From Sinomonas humi (GTDB taxonomy: Bacteria; Actinomycetota; Actinomycetes; Actinomycetales; Micrococcaceae): 38,364 nt of DNA. Made by a program: the position numbers and the translations under genes. A model generated the notes under the pieces. That model did not search any database. It was given only the letters and a program-made list of their open reading frames with translations, and had not been told where the DNA came from. The stretch is taken from positions 1 to 38,364 of the forward strand of contig NZ_JTDL01000101.1 of assembly GCF_000802235.1 (NCBI RefSeq), read 5' to 3'. Below are positions 7,502-15,974 of the stretch, piece after piece. Every line of letters starts with the position of its first letter. Positions within the stretch are counted from its first letter, which is position 1.

Positions 7502-8889
7502 CCTCCCCTTCCCTCGTCTGGTTCCGTGACGACCTGCGGATCACCGACAATCCCGCGCTCCACGCCGCGACGGACGCCGGGCCGACCCTCGCGCTCTACG
7601 TGCTCGACGAGGAATCCCCGGGCGTGCGCCCGTTGGGCGGAGCGGCCCGCTGGTGGCTCCACCACGCGCTCGTGGCCTTGCGCGAGGAGCTCGATCGGAT
7701 CGGTGTGCCGCTCGTCCTGCGGCGTGGCGCGGCGGCCGCCGTCGTCCCCGCTGTGGCTGCGGAGGCCGGGGCCGGCGGGCTGTTCTGGAACCGCCGCTAT
7801 GGGGGAGGGGAGCGGCGCGCCGACGCGGCGGTGAAGCAGATCGCCCGCTCCTCCGGTCTGCGAGCCGAGAGCCATCAGGCCTCGCTCCTGCACGAGCCGT
7901 GGGAGCTGACCACGCGCCAAGGCGGCCCCTACAAGGTCTTCACGCCATTCTGGAAAGAGCTCAGCTCCCACGATTTCCGCCATCCCCTGCCCGCTCCCCA
8001 GCGGCAGCGGGTGCCGGAGAAGGCTCCCTGGGGAGACAGTCTCGAGCAGTGGGGCCTTCTCCCCAGGGACCCTGATTGGTCCGTTCCGCTCGCCGAGGCG
8101 TGGACCCCCGGACCTCGGGCTGCGGGCGAGTTCCTCGAGGAGTTCACGGACAGCGTCCTGAGCGGCTATTCCGAGGACCGCGAGCGGCCGGGACAGGCCG
8201 GCACAAGCCGGCTCTCGCCTTATCTGCGATGGGGCCATCTGAGCCCCTTCGAGGTGTGGCACGCGATCGGACGACGGCGCCACGAGGCTCCGGGGGGCAG
8301 CGCCGCCTTCGCCTCGGAGCTGGGCTGGCGCGAGTTCGCGTGGCACCAGCTCTACCACCATCCGGACCTCGCGACCGTCAATCTGCGGCGGGAATTCGAT
8401 GCCTACCCATGGTGGTCCAAGGGCGACGGCGGCGGGCAAGCCGCGCTCCTGAGGCGCTGGCAGCGCGGGAGGACGGGCCTGCCCCTCGTCGACGCCGGCC
8501 AGCGCGAACTCTGGGCTACGGGATGGATGCACAACCGGGTCCGCATGGTCTCGGCGAGCCTGCTCGTGAAGAACCTGGGCATCGACTGGAGGCTTGGCGA
8601 GCAGTGGTTCTGGGACACCCTCGTGGATGCTGACGCCGCCTCCAACCCGTTCAACTGGCAGTGGGCCGCGGGCTGCGGAGCCGACGCCTCGCCGTTCTTC
8701 CGAATCTTCAACCCGCTCACCCAGGAGAAGACCCACGATCCCGACGGTACCTACACGCGCCGCTGGATTCCCGAGCTCGGTACACCGGACTACCCAGAGG
8801 CTTGCGTGGACCTCAAGGAGTCGCGCGAGGCGGCTCTCGAGGCCTTCCGCTCCTTGCCGCGAAACCGGGTATCGATTGGGCGGTCCTAG
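7498..8889 (+). CDS. phr: deoxyribodipyrimidine photolyase (cryptochrome/photolyase family)
   Basis: 463 residues. The N-terminal alpha/beta antenna domain starts with 'SLVWFRDDLRITDNPAL', and the C-terminal FAD-binding domain carries 'SRLSPYLRWGHLSP', 'ATGWMHNRVRM', 'DADAASNPFNWQWAAG' and 'FFRIFNP', all hallmarks of class I CPD photolyases. It uses blue light and FADH- to split cyclobutane pyrimidine dimers. The GTG start at 7498 overlaps the crtEb stop (GTGA), so repair enzyme and pigment genes are translationally linked. The longer upstream open frame lies within crtEb and is not coding. A cryptochrome-like signalling role is possible, but the full set of repair-type motifs favours photolyase. 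Confidence 0.92.
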   Translation: MTSPSLVWFRDDLRITDNPALHAATDAGPTLALYVLDEESPGVRPLGGAARWWLHHALVALREELDRIGVPLVLRRGAAAAVVPAVAAEAGAGGLFWNRRYGGGERRADAAVKQIARSSGLRAESHQASLLHEPWELTTRQGGPYKVFTPFWKELSSHDFRHPLPAPQRQRVPEKAPWGDSLEQWGLLPRDPDWSVPLAEAWTPGPRAAGEFLEEFTDSVLSGYSEDRERPGQAGTSRLSPYLRWGHLSPFEVWHAIGRRRHEAPGGSAAFASELGWREFAWHQLYHHPDLATVNLRREFDAYPWWSKGDGGGQAALLRRWQRGRTGLPLVDAGQRELWATGWMHNRVRMVSASLLVKNLGIDWRLGEQWFWDTLVDADAASNPFNWQWAAGCGADASPFFRIFNPLTQEKTHDPDGTYTRRWIPELGTPDYPEACVDLKESREAALEAFRSLPRNRVSIGRS

Positions 8890-8892
8890 AAT
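8887..8892 (+). promoter_or_regulatory. candidate -10 element of a leaderless marR transcript
   Basis: TAGAAT (five of six consensus bases) lies seven bases before the GTG at 8900, the spacing seen at leaderless starts. There is no clear -35, and no ribosome site precedes either the GTG or the ATG at 8891. It would give the regulator its own transcript apart from crt read-through. Confidence 0.35.
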
Positions 8893-8899
8893 GTTCGGC

Positions 8900-9424
8900 G
8901 TGCCAGACGAGCCACGACCCGACGCCGAGAACCGTGATGAACTGCGCTCATCCCCGGGTTTTGAACTTCTGTTCCTGCTCCAGAAGTTCACAACAGAGGC
9001 CGAGCGCTACTCAGAGGTGGTGCGGCGGCAGCACGGCCTCGCGCGCAATGACATCCACGCCATCAACGCCGTCGTCGAAGCTGAACGCACCGGTGGCGTC
9101 GCGACGCCGGGCGAGCTCCGCGAGCGGCTGGTCCTCAGCTCGGCCGCTATGACCGCGGTGCTCGACAGGCTCGAGGCCTCGGGCCACCTCGAACGCCGGC
9201 ACAGCGCAGAAGACCGCCGCCAGGTGCTGCTCGCCGCCACCCCGAGCGCTCGCGAGACGGGCCGGGAGATGTTCGACCCCATGGTCCAGCACATGCTCCC
9301 GATCCTCTCCGAGTACACGCCCGAGCAGATCGCCCTCGTGACCGGCATGATCCGGCAGCTGACGCTCGCGATCGCCGAGGCGCGGGAGGGGCTCGCGCGG
9401 GCCGAGGGGAAGCCTAGCGATTGA
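8900..9424 (+). CDS. MarR family transcriptional regulator, likely regulator of the crt locus
   Basis: About 174 residues from the GTG at 8900 (177 from the ATG at 8891). A winged helix-turn-helix is visible: 'GLARNDIHAINAVVEAER', the recognition region 'LSSAAMTAVLDRLEASGHLERR' and the wing 'HSAEDRRQVLLAATPSA' with the DRR signature of MarR proteins. Flanking helices should form the dimer interface. It follows phr by only a few bases, so it can be co-transcribed with the pigment genes. By analogy with CrtR of Corynebacterium glutamicum, a MarR repressor of crt genes that responds to isoprenoid diphosphates, it is the best candidate to bind 2203-2238. The ligand is not predictable. The start is uncertain. 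Confidence 0.85.
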   Translation: MPDEPRPDAENRDELRSSPGFELLFLLQKFTTEAERYSEVVRRQHGLARNDIHAINAVVEAERTGGVATPGELRERLVLSSAAMTAVLDRLEASGHLERRHSAEDRRQVLLAATPSARETGREMFDPMVQHMLPILSEYTPEQIALVTGMIRQLTLAIAEAREGLARAEGKPSD

Positions 9425-9444
9425 ACTGGGGCGCCGCGGGGGAT

Positions 9445-9450
9445 TAGCGT
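9445..9450 (+). promoter_or_regulatory. candidate -10 element for the antiporter operon
   Basis: TAGCGT lies ten bases before the mnhE ATG, in the only gap (36 bases) between marR and the seven-gene operon. Transcription would begin within a few bases of the ATG. No -35 is evident, so this is a weak call based on position and the TANNNT pattern. Confidence 0.25.
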
Positions 9451-9460
9451 TTCGATCACC

Positions 9461-10009
9461 ATGGGCTGGACCGAGTCTCTCCGCGGGTACTTCGGGCTCC
9501 CGGGGGCGCGCGGCGTCGTCGGAGCCCTGGCTGAACTTGTGCTCTGGTGGGCTGGCGGGACGATCTTCTGGCTCGCGACGGCCTCGACCCTCACCGTCAG
9601 CGAAACCTTGATCGCTGCGGCGGTCGCGCTGGCCGGAGCCGTCCTCGCGCGCCTCGCGAGGCGCGCGATTCCGTTCGCGGCACGGCCTGGGGTCGCATGG
9701 CTCCGCTGGACGGTGCTGGTCCCGGTCTCAGCCGTCGCCGACGCGCTGCGGCTCGTGCCCTGGCTCGGAGGGAGCCAGCCCGAGGATCTCGTCGAGAAGC
9801 GCTTGGCGGCTTCGACAGGCCAAGCCGAGACAGGCCTGCGGGCTGCTGGAATCGTGGCCCTGTCCGCGACGCCGGGGACCGTCGTCGTCGACTGCGAGCC
9901 GCGCTCCGGGACCGTGCGCATGCATTCCCTCGTGAACGGCTGGCCGCATCTCGACGAGCAGGTCGCGGCCGGTGCTGATTCTGCCCCTCGTCGATCGGAG
10001 CGTGAGTGA
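9461..10009 (+). CDS. mnhE: Na+/H+ antiporter subunit E (MnhE/MrpE, MbhA-like)
   Basis: 182 residues. Two to three membrane helices near the N-terminus ('VLWWAGGTIFWLATAS', 'TLIAAAVALAGAVLARL') precede a soluble C-terminal domain with 'IVALSATPGTVVVDCEP', the typical MrpE segment. It is a small subunit of a multi-subunit cation/proton antiporter in the cytoplasmic membrane and is thought to help assembly. First gene of the operon; its stop overlaps the GTG of mnhF. The C-terminus 'SLVNGWPHLDEQV' corresponds to the divergent end of the family. Confidence 0.85.
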   Translation: MGWTESLRGYFGLPGARGVVGALAELVLWWAGGTIFWLATASTLTVSETLIAAAVALAGAVLARLARRAIPFAARPGVAWLRWTVLVPVSAVADALRLVPWLGGSQPEDLVEKRLAASTGQAETGLRAAGIVALSATPGTVVVDCEPRSGTVRMHSLVNGWPHLDEQVAAGADSAPRRSERE

Positions 10010-10290
10010 GCGACCAGACGCTGTGGACGGCCGTCACCCTCGCACTCCTCGTGGTCGGCGTCGCCCCTGCCGTTTACCTCGCGGCACGCGGAAGCAACAT
10101 CCAGCGACTGATCGGCCTCCAACTCCTCAGCGTGTCGGGAAGCCTCGTTCTCATCGGGCTCTCGGCTATCGTCAACCAGTCCTCGTACCTCATCGTCCCG
10201 CTCGTGCTCGCCGTTCTCGCCGCCACGGGAACCCTTGTCTACACGCGCCTTCTGACGCCGCACATCGACACGGAGGAGGACGGTCAGTGA
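10006..10290 (+). CDS. mnhF: Na+/H+ antiporter subunit F (MnhF/MrpF, MbhB-like)
   Basis: 94 residues with three hydrophobic helices, starting at a GTG that overlaps the mnhE stop (GTGA). The pattern 'RGSNIQRLIGLQLLSVSGSLVLIGL' fits the MrpF family, though it lacks the more usual GP..-DR motif and is somewhat divergent. The assignment relies partly on its place between E and G subunits. It ends with an acidic tail (HIDTEEDGQ). Confidence 0.75.
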   Translation: MSDQTLWTAVTLALLVVGVAPAVYLAARGSNIQRLIGLQLLSVSGSLVLIGLSAIVNQSSYLIVPLVLAVLAATGTLVYTRLLTPHIDTEEDGQ

Positions 10291-10586
10291 ACGGAGTGGA
10301 AGCGTTCTTCGCGGGCCTCGCCGTCCTCGTCGTCGCCTACGCGAGCATCGGCGCCCTGATGGCACGCTCGCCCCTGGCGAAGCTCCACTTCCTGGCCCCT
10401 GCCACGACCATCGCCGTGCCGCTCTTCGGCATCGCGGCCTTGATCTACTTCGGGATCGGCCTCGCCGGCGCCGCCGTGGCGGTCGTTGCGCTCGTCGTCG
10501 CCTTCACGGGGCCCTCGCTGACGACGGCGATAGGCCGGGCGCTCGCTGCCGAGCAGGGGATCGACGTGGGGGAGCCGCCCGAATGA
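10287..10586 (+). CDS. mnhG: Na+/H+ antiporter subunit G (MnhG/MrpG, MbhC-like)
   Basis: 99 residues, three membrane helices, GTG start overlapping the mnhF stop. The conserved MrpG core 'ARSPLAKLHFLAPATTIAVPL' (about residues 24-44) corresponds to the R.PD.YDRLHA.T.A.T.G region of other MrpG proteins. Third small subunit of the same complex; the stop overlaps the ATG of the MbhD-like gene. Confidence 0.78.
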   Translation: MNGVEAFFAGLAVLVVAYASIGALMARSPLAKLHFLAPATTIAVPLFGIAALIYFGIGLAGAAVAVVALVVAFTGPSLTTAIGRALAAEQGIDVGEPPE

Positions 10587-10873
10587 GTTCCGGCTTCCTC
10601 ACGAACGCCCTTATCGCGGTGAGCCTCACCCTCGTGCTCGTGGGGGCCGCCGTCGTCGTCTTCACGCGGCCGCCGTCGAAGCAGGCCGTCGTGCTGTCCG
10701 TCTATGGGATTCTGCTCAGCATCTTCTTCGTGACGCTGCAAGCGCCGGACGTCGCGTTGAGCCAAGTGGCGATCGGAACCGCCGTCGTGCCGCTCATCGT
10801 GGTCCTCTCGATCAGGAAGATCGCGAGCATCCGGGACGAGGCTCGGAGCGAGCGGGAGGGAGAGCAGTCATGA
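10583..10873 (+). CDS. MbhD-like (DUF4040) subunit of the antiporter
   Basis: 96 residues with two to three helices. 'LQAPDVALSQVAIGTAVVPLIVVLSIRK' (about residues 50-77) matches the MbhD/DUF4040 segment, which in classical Mrp operons is fused to the C-terminal part of the large MrpA subunit. Here it stands alone, as in the membrane-bound hydrogenase Mrp module of Pyrococcus. The Asp in 'APDVALSQ' is the family's conserved polar residue in the proton path. Both ends overlap neighbouring genes by four bases. Confidence 0.78.
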   Translation: MSSGFLTNALIAVSLTLVLVGAAVVVFTRPPSKQAVVLSVYGILLSIFFVTLQAPDVALSQVAIGTAVVPLIVVLSIRKIASIRDEARSEREGEQS

Positions 10874-11655
10874 GCCGCCGTGCCCGCCTGACCCTCCTGT
10901 GGATCGGCCTCGCCGCGTTCGGCGTCGCCATGGCGATTGCGTTCACCGGACTTCCGGGATTCGGGGGGACGTTCCATCCCTATCGGGACCTCGCCGTCGT
11001 GGCGACGTTCGCGCACGCGACGGCAAACGGCGTATCGAGCATCAACTTCGACCAGCGAGGCTTCGACACGTTCGGAGAGGAGACGATCCTGTTCTGCGCC
11101 GTGGTCGGGGTCGCGACGCTGCTCCGGCCTGTGCACCGGGAGCGGCGCCGAGAGGTCAGAAGCGGAGGCAGGGTCCTCGAATCCACGAGCCTCCTCGTCT
11201 ACATCCTGTTCCCGCTGACGCTCGTGCTCGCGGCGGACGTCGTCACGCACGGGGCGATCACCCCGGGCGGAGGCTTCCAAGGTGGCGTCGTGCTCTCGAC
11301 TGGGATCCACCTCCTCTATGTGGGCGGCCGATACACGCTGCTTCGCCGGCTCCGGCCGCTCGCATGGTTCGAGCAGGGGGAGGCTCTCGGCGTCGTCCTC
11401 TTCGGCGCGCTGGGGCTCGCGGGGGCGGCTCTCGGCTCAGCGCTGTTCGCCAACTTCGTCCCCCAAGGCCAGTTGAGCGACTTCATCTCGGCCGGCACAG
11501 TGCCGCTCTTCAATATCGCGGTCGGCATGACGGTGTGCAGCAGCGTCGTCATCCTGCTCGCAGGGTTCCTCGACCAGGCCCTCGCCATCCGTTCCGACCC
11601 CGGAACCCAAGGCGATCCGCCCGATGCCGACTCGAAGGAAGAGGCCGCCGCATGA
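10870..11655 (+). CDS. mnhB: fused MbhE-MnhB type antiporter subunit
   Basis: 261 residues, two parts. Residues about 1-90 ('HPYRDLAVVATFAHATANGVSSINFDQRGFDTFGEETILFCAVVG') resemble MbhE, the end of MrpA in classical systems, with the RGFDTFGEE signature. Residues about 95-240 are MrpB-like: 'LVYILFPLTLVLAADVVTHGAITPGGGFQGGVVLSTGIHLLYV' with the HG..TPGGGFQGG core. In the Pyrococcus Mbh module these are two genes (mbhE, mbhF); here they are one. The acidic C-terminal tail is cytoplasmic. ATGA overlaps link it to both neighbours. Confidence 0.82.
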   Translation: MSRRARLTLLWIGLAAFGVAMAIAFTGLPGFGGTFHPYRDLAVVATFAHATANGVSSINFDQRGFDTFGEETILFCAVVGVATLLRPVHRERRREVRSGGRVLESTSLLVYILFPLTLVLAADVVTHGAITPGGGFQGGVVLSTGIHLLYVGGRYTLLRRLRPLAWFEQGEALGVVLFGALGLAGAALGSALFANFVPQGQLSDFISAGTVPLFNIAVGMTVCSSVVILLAGFLDQALAIRSDPGTQGDPPDADSKEEAAA

Positions 11656-11999
11656 GCTACTACGCCTATGGAGTTGCCGCAGCGGTCATGGCCCTTGGGC
11701 TGATCGGGATGGCGACAAGCCGCAACCTCGTCCACACGGTCGTGTGCCTCTCGGTCGCGCAGTCGGCTACGTACATCCTGCTCATCGCCGTCGGCTTCCA
11801 GTACGGCGGGGTCGCGCCCATCTTCGGCAACCAGGTGACCCAGCAGACGCCCGTCGTGGACCCCGTCGTCCAGGCCCTCACGCTCACCGACATCGTGGTC
11901 TCCGCCGCGGTCACGTCCATGCTGCTCGCGCTCGTGATCCAGATGGCCAAGCGCCGCAAGGCCGTTGACCCGGATAGCCTGAGCGGGCTGGAGGGCTGA
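11652..11999 (+). CDS. mnhC: Na+/H+ antiporter subunit C (NuoK-like)
   Basis: 115 residues, three membrane helices, MrpC/NuoK family. The helix '[24 protein letters not shown]' carries the region equivalent to the conserved NuoK helix 2, and '[25 protein letters not shown]' is the diagnostic MrpC segment (PLPQALVLTAIVI in other bacteria). The ATG overlaps the mnhB stop. It is thought to line part of the proton path next to the D subunit. Confidence 0.85.
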   Translation: MSYYAYGVAAAVMALGLIGMATSRNLVHTVVCLSVAQSATYILLIAVGFQYGGVAPIFGNQVTQQTPVVDPVVQALTLTDIVVSAAVTSMLLALVIQMAKRRKAVDPDSLSGLEG

Positions 12000-12004
12000 C
12001 CCCG

Positions 12005-13849
12005 ATGCTTCCCGAGACGGTCGCCGCCCCCATGCTCCCGGTCCTCGTCATCGGGCTCATCCTCGTCGCGTGCGCGCTCATGTCCTTGGGACGGATCCTC
12101 CCCCGCCGCTCCACCGACGTGCTCTCCATCGGCGCCGCCCTCGCCGCCGTCGTCCTCGAAGCCATGATGCTCGTGACGGCGTCCGAGGGCCGCCTCGTGT
12201 ACTGGATGGGCGGCTGGCCCTTCCGGAGCACGCGCGGAGTGGGGATTGCCCTCGTGGGGGACCAGGTCAGCGTCGGTATCGCCCTGCTCGCGAGCTCGCT
12301 CATGCTGGCTGCTCTCGTGTTCGCGTGGCGCTACTTCGAGTCGGAGAACGTCCACTTCCACGGGCTCATGGTGCTCTTCCTCGCCGGAATGACGGGCTTC
12401 GCGTTCGCTGGCGACGTCTTCACGATGTTCGTCTTCTTCGAACTTATGGGTGTAGCGGCATATGCGTTGACGGGCATAAAGAGCGAGGACCCCTCAGCAA
12501 TCCACGGGGCGATCAACTTCGGCATAGTGAACTCGCTCGCGGCGTACCTCTCCCTTATGGGGGTCGCGCTCCTGTACGCGAGGACGGGCAACCTCAACAT
12601 CGCGGCCCTCTCGCATGCCCTCGCGGGCGACCACAGCCTCCTCGTGCCGATCGCCTTCGTGCTGCTCCTCGCGGGGTTCCTCGTGAAGGCGGCGATTGCC
12701 CCGTTCCACTTCTGGCTCGCTGACGCCCACGCCGTCGCGCCCTCGCCGGTGTGCGTGCTGTTCTCGGGGGTCATGGTCGAGCTGGGGCTATACGGGATCG
12801 CCCGGGTCTACTGGGCCATCTTCAGCTCGACGGACATCGCATCCGCCGCTCAGCACGCGTTCCTCGTGCTCGGTGTGCTGACGGCCCTCGTCGGTGGGGT
12901 CATGTGCTTCCTCCAGCGGCACCTCAAGCGACTCTTGGCCTACTCCACCGTCTCCCACCTAGGGCTCTTCCTGACCGTGCTCGGCCTCTCCTCCCCGGAG
13001 GCCCTTGGCGGCGTCGCGCTGTACATTCTCGGCCACGCCGCCATCAAGGGCGCGCTCTTCCTGGAGTCGGGAGTGATCCTCGACCGCTATGGAAGCGTCG
13101 ACGAGTTCAGCCTCCACGGGCGGGGGAGGGACGCACGGGCTCTCGGAGTCGCGTTCATCCTCTCGGGCATTGCCCTCGCGGGGGCCCCGCCGTTCGCTCT
13201 CGGCCTCGGCAAGGGCATCGCCGAGCACGGGCTCTCCGAGGCGAACGCGCCGTGGCTCGTGGCGCTCATGATCGCCGTCTCCGCCGTCACCGGCGGAGCC
13301 GTCCTCCGCGTGGGAGCGCGCATCTTCCTCGACGTCGGCTCCCCGCCCGAGGGGATAGAGGCGGAGGGGATGAGCGGCGACGAGGAGCACATCGAGGTCA
13401 GCATCGGCCGCGAGCACATTCCCGTCTCGATGATGGTGCCGGCCCTCGGCCTGCTGGCCGCCGGGCTGCTGCTGGGCTTCCTCCCGGAGGTGGGCACGGC
13501 CGTGAACCAGGCCGCGGAGCGTTTCATGGACCGCGACGGCTATGTGGGGGCGGTTCTCAACGGCGGCTTGGTGAACAGCGTCTCGGCATACACGACGACG
13601 GCGGAGCACGGCACCGCGTCCTGGGAGCCGGAGGGCATCTGGCTCGGTCTCCTGACGGTCGCGCTCGCGGTCGGCGTGGCGGCCTTCGGGGTGTTCCGCC
13701 ACCGGATTCCCGAGCGCCTGCGTAGAGGCCGCGTCCTCGTGCGTCCGCCCCTCGAATTCCTGCGCCACATCCATTCGGGCAAGGTCGGCGACTACGTCGT
13801 GTGGCTGCTCATTGGGCTCGGCGCAAGCTGGACGGTGCTGCTGGTGTAG
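12005..13849 (+). CDS. mnhD: proton-conducting antiporter subunit D (MnhD/NuoN/MbhH-like)
   Basis: 614 residues and the only large antiporter-like subunit in the operon. The transporter core includes '[15 protein letters not shown]' with the helix-5 glutamate, '[25 protein letters not shown]' with the essential Lys and the HFWLADAH motif, and '[18 protein letters not shown]' with the later Lys. It is about 100 residues longer than typical MrpD: the extension has a charged loop ('[15 protein letters not shown]') and further helices ending near '[17 protein letters not shown]'. A GAGGG lies nine bases before the ATG. With no MrpA-type partner here, the complex would have a single ion-pumping subunit. 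Confidence 0.88.
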   Translation: MLPETVAAPMLPVLVIGLILVACALMSLGRILPRRSTDVLSIGAALAAVVLEAMMLVTASEGRLVYWMGGWPFRSTRGVGIALVGDQVSVGIALLASSLMLAALVFAWRYFESENVHFHGLMVLFLAGMTGFAFAGDVFTMFVFFELMGVAAYALTGIKSEDPSAIHGAINFGIVNSLAAYLSLMGVALLYARTGNLNIAALSHALAGDHSLLVPIAFVLLLAGFLVKAAIAPFHFWLADAHAVAPSPVCVLFSGVMVELGLYGIARVYWAIFSSTDIASAAQHAFLVLGVLTALVGGVMCFLQRHLKRLLAYSTVSHLGLFLTVLGLSSPEALGGVALYILGHAAIKGALFLESGVILDRYGSVDEFSLHGRGRDARALGVAFILSGIALAGAPPFALGLGKGIAEHGLSEANAPWLVALMIAVSAVTGGAVLRVGARIFLDVGSPPEGIEAEGMSGDEEHIEVSIGREHIPVSMMVPALGLLAAGLLLGFLPEVGTAVNQAAERFMDRDGYVGAVLNGGLVNSVSAYTTTAEHGTASWEPEGIWLGLLTVALAVGVAAFGVFRHRIPERLRRGRVLVRPPLEFLRHIHSGKVGDYVVWLLIGLGASWTVLLV

Positions 13850-13883
13850 CGGTGGTTTCCGAGCGCCCATTCGCGGGTATCCG

Positions 13884-14633
13884 ATGGCAATGCTCGTCCC
13901 TCGCGTCGCCGACGGCGTCCACCTCATCACCCACGCCTACGTCAACTGCTATGTCGTGGAGGACGACGACGGCGTGATCCTCGTCGACGCCGGCCTCCCC
14001 AGCATGTGGCCAATGTTGGTCGAGCTCCTTGAAAGCGTGAATCGGACCCCCGATGAGGTCCGGGCGCTCGTGCTGACTCACGGGCACTTCGACCACGTCG
14101 GCTTCGCACTCCGCGCCCACCGCGAATGGGGCACCCCTGTCCTCGTCCACCGCGAGGACGCACGCCTTGCGGCTCACCCCTATCGCTACCGTCCCCAGCG
14201 AAATCGGTTCCTCTACCCGTTCACGCATCCGGGCTCGCTGCCAAAGCTGGGCCGGATGGCGGCGGCTGGGGCGCTCATGGTGAGGGGCGTGGGCGATACC
14301 CGACCCCTCGGGCCGGGGACCGCTCTCCCCATCCCGGGATCGCCGAAGGTCATCCATACGCCTGGCCACACCGATGGGCACTGCATCCTCCACCTTCCCG
14401 GGCGCGATGCGCTGCTGACAGGTGACGCCATCGTCACGCTCGACCCCTACACGGGCCGCGCCGGGGCGCAGATCGTGGCCTCTGCTGCGACGAAGAGCAC
14501 GGCTCAGGCGCTGGCCTCGCTCGACGCGATCGCAACGACGGGCGCAAGGATCCTCCTGCCGGGCCACGGGGAACCGTGGACGCGCGGTGCCGAGAGGGCT
14601 GTTGCCGAGGCGCTCCGTATCGGGGCCCACTAG
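13884..14633 (+). CDS. MBL-fold metallo-hydrolase
   Basis: 249 residues from the ATG at 13884 (a second in-frame ATG at 13890 is equally possible; neither has a good ribosome site). The metallo-beta-lactamase signature THGHFDH lies at residues 65-71, with further metal ligands in 'HTPGHTDGH', 'LTGDAI' and 'LPGHG'. Such enzymes hydrolyse thioesters, lactones, phosphodiesters or similar bonds with two metal ions; the substrate cannot be told. It is cytosolic (no signal peptide), follows the antiporter operon by 34 bases, and converges with the next gene, the two stops being four bases apart. Confidence 0.85.
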   Translation: MAMLVPRVADGVHLITHAYVNCYVVEDDDGVILVDAGLPSMWPMLVELLESVNRTPDEVRALVLTHGHFDHVGFALRAHREWGTPVLVHREDARLAAHPYRYRPQRNRFLYPFTHPGSLPKLGRMAAAGALMVRGVGDTRPLGPGTALPIPGSPKVIHTPGHTDGHCILHLPGRDALLTGDAIVTLDPYTGRAGAQIVASAATKSTAQALASLDAIATTGARILLPGHGEPWTRGAERAVAEALRIGAH

Positions 14634-14637
14634 ACGT

Positions 14638-15909
14638 CTACGCCGCTTCGCTCGGTTCGCTCGCCTCCCGCGTCGCGTTCGGCCGGTGCGGCACGTAACG
14701 CGGGATGTACCTCCCGAGGATGGCGGCCCCAAGGAGTGCCAGCAGCCCGATCGCGCCGCTTGCCAAGGGCAGGGACGCGACCGCAGTGAGGCCCGCGACG
14801 AGCAGCGGCGCGGCGGCTTGACCGCCGTCGCCCGCGAACCGCCACGCGCCGAGGAAGGCGGCCGGGCTGTTCCGGGGCGCCAGGTCGGCGCCGAGCGTCA
14901 TGACGATTCCGCTCCCCATGCCGTTGGCGAGGGAGAGAGCAAGGACGACGGCGACGAACCAGGCCGCGCGGCCCGGCACGTCGTGCACGAAGGCCAGGGC
15001 GACGAACCCGGTGCCGAGGCCGATCATGCAGGGCATGACGCTCCAGAGCCGGCCCCAGCGGTCCATGATGTGCCCGCTCGTGTAGAACAGTGCGAACTCG
15101 ACGCCGCCCGCGATACCGATCACGAGGGCCGTGTTCGCCTCGCCGAGCCCGATGCTGAGCGCCCACAGTGGGAGGAGCGTGGTCCGCGCGGAACGGGCGG
15201 CGCCGACGAGGGCGACCCCCGAGCCCATGCGAAGAAGGACGGCCCGATGTGCCCAGATCGTGTGGAAGAGCCCGTGGTGCTCCGCTCGGTTGGCTGCCAA
15301 GGCCGCCGCCCGAGCCGGACCACTCGCGTGCAACGCCCGCTCGGGGTCCGGAAGGATCAGGAGTGAGAGGGCGGCGGCCGCGCAGCCGACGGCGAAGATC
15401 CAGAACGCCGACTGCGGGTTGCCCGTGGCCGTGATGACGGCGGAGGCGATGAGCGGCCCGATGAACCAGCCGCCACGGAAGATCCCCCCGAGCGTCGAGA
15501 GCGCGCGGGCACGGTAACGCAGCGGCACGTGCGTGGTCATGAACGCGTGCCGAGCGAGTGCGAAGACCGCGGTCGCGACGCCGATCAGCAGCACGCCCCC
15601 GAGGAGCACCCACGGATTGGGTGCGGCGAGGCACACGAGAATTCCGCCGAGGGCCACGAACGCGGCGCCCATCATGGAGGCGCGCTCGCCGATCCTGGAG
15701 ACGACCCATCCGGCGGGAATGTCTCCCGCGAGCTCGCCCACCATGACCATCGACGCCACAAAGCCCGCGAGAGCGAGGGAAGCCCCGAGGTTGTGCGCCG
15801 CGATCGGGATGATCGGCAGGATCGCGCCCTCTCCGGTCGAGAACAGGAGAGTCGGGAGGAAGACCGGCAGCGCTATTGAGCGAAAGGTGAAGGGGGCATC
15901 GGAAGGCAT
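14638..15909 (-). CDS. MFS transporter
   Basis: 423 residues with about 12 membrane helices. The motif-A equivalent 'GWVVSRIGERASM' follows helix 2 and a second copy-like 'GHIMDRWGRLWSV' follows helix 8, as expected for the two-fold MFS repeat. It should be a drug or metabolite exporter of the DHA1 type, driven by the proton gradient; the substrate is unknown. On the minus strand its ATG is preceded by a GAAAGGG ribosome site and a TAGGGT box. It diverges from the cupin gene and converges on the MBL gene. Confidence 0.85.
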   Translation of the reverse strand: MPSDAPFTFRSIALPVFLPTLLFSTGEGAILPIIPIAAHNLGASLALAGFVASMVMVGELAGDIPAGWVVSRIGERASMMGAAFVALGGILVCLAAPNPWVLLGGVLLIGVATAVFALARHAFMTTHVPLRYRARALSTLGGIFRGGWFIGPLIASAVITATGNPQSAFWIFAVGCAAAALSLLILPDPERALHASGPARAAALAANRAEHHGLFHTIWAHRAVLLRMGSGVALVGAARSARTTLLPLWALSIGLGEANTALVIGIAGGVEFALFYTSGHIMDRWGRLWSVMPCMIGLGTGFVALAFVHDVPGRAAWFVAVVLALSLANGMGSGIVMTLGADLAPRNSPAAFLGAWRFAGDGGQAAAPLLVAGLTAVASLPLASGAIGLLALLGAAILGRYIPRYVPHRPNATREASEPSEAA

Positions 15910-15974
15910 GGCCCTTTCACCCTACGCCTGCCGTAGCATCGGAAATCAGGCACCGACTTCGGAAAGGCACTCCC

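Noticed and set aside
7498-8889. A cryptochrome sensor rather than photolyase
   Set aside because: All repair-type FAD-domain motifs are present and there is no C-terminal extension, so photolyase is simpler.
9461-13849. Respiratory complex I (nuo) or a hydrogenase operon
   Set aside because: Subunits E, F, G and B are specific to Mrp/Mbh; no NADH, quinone or NiFe subunit genes are present.
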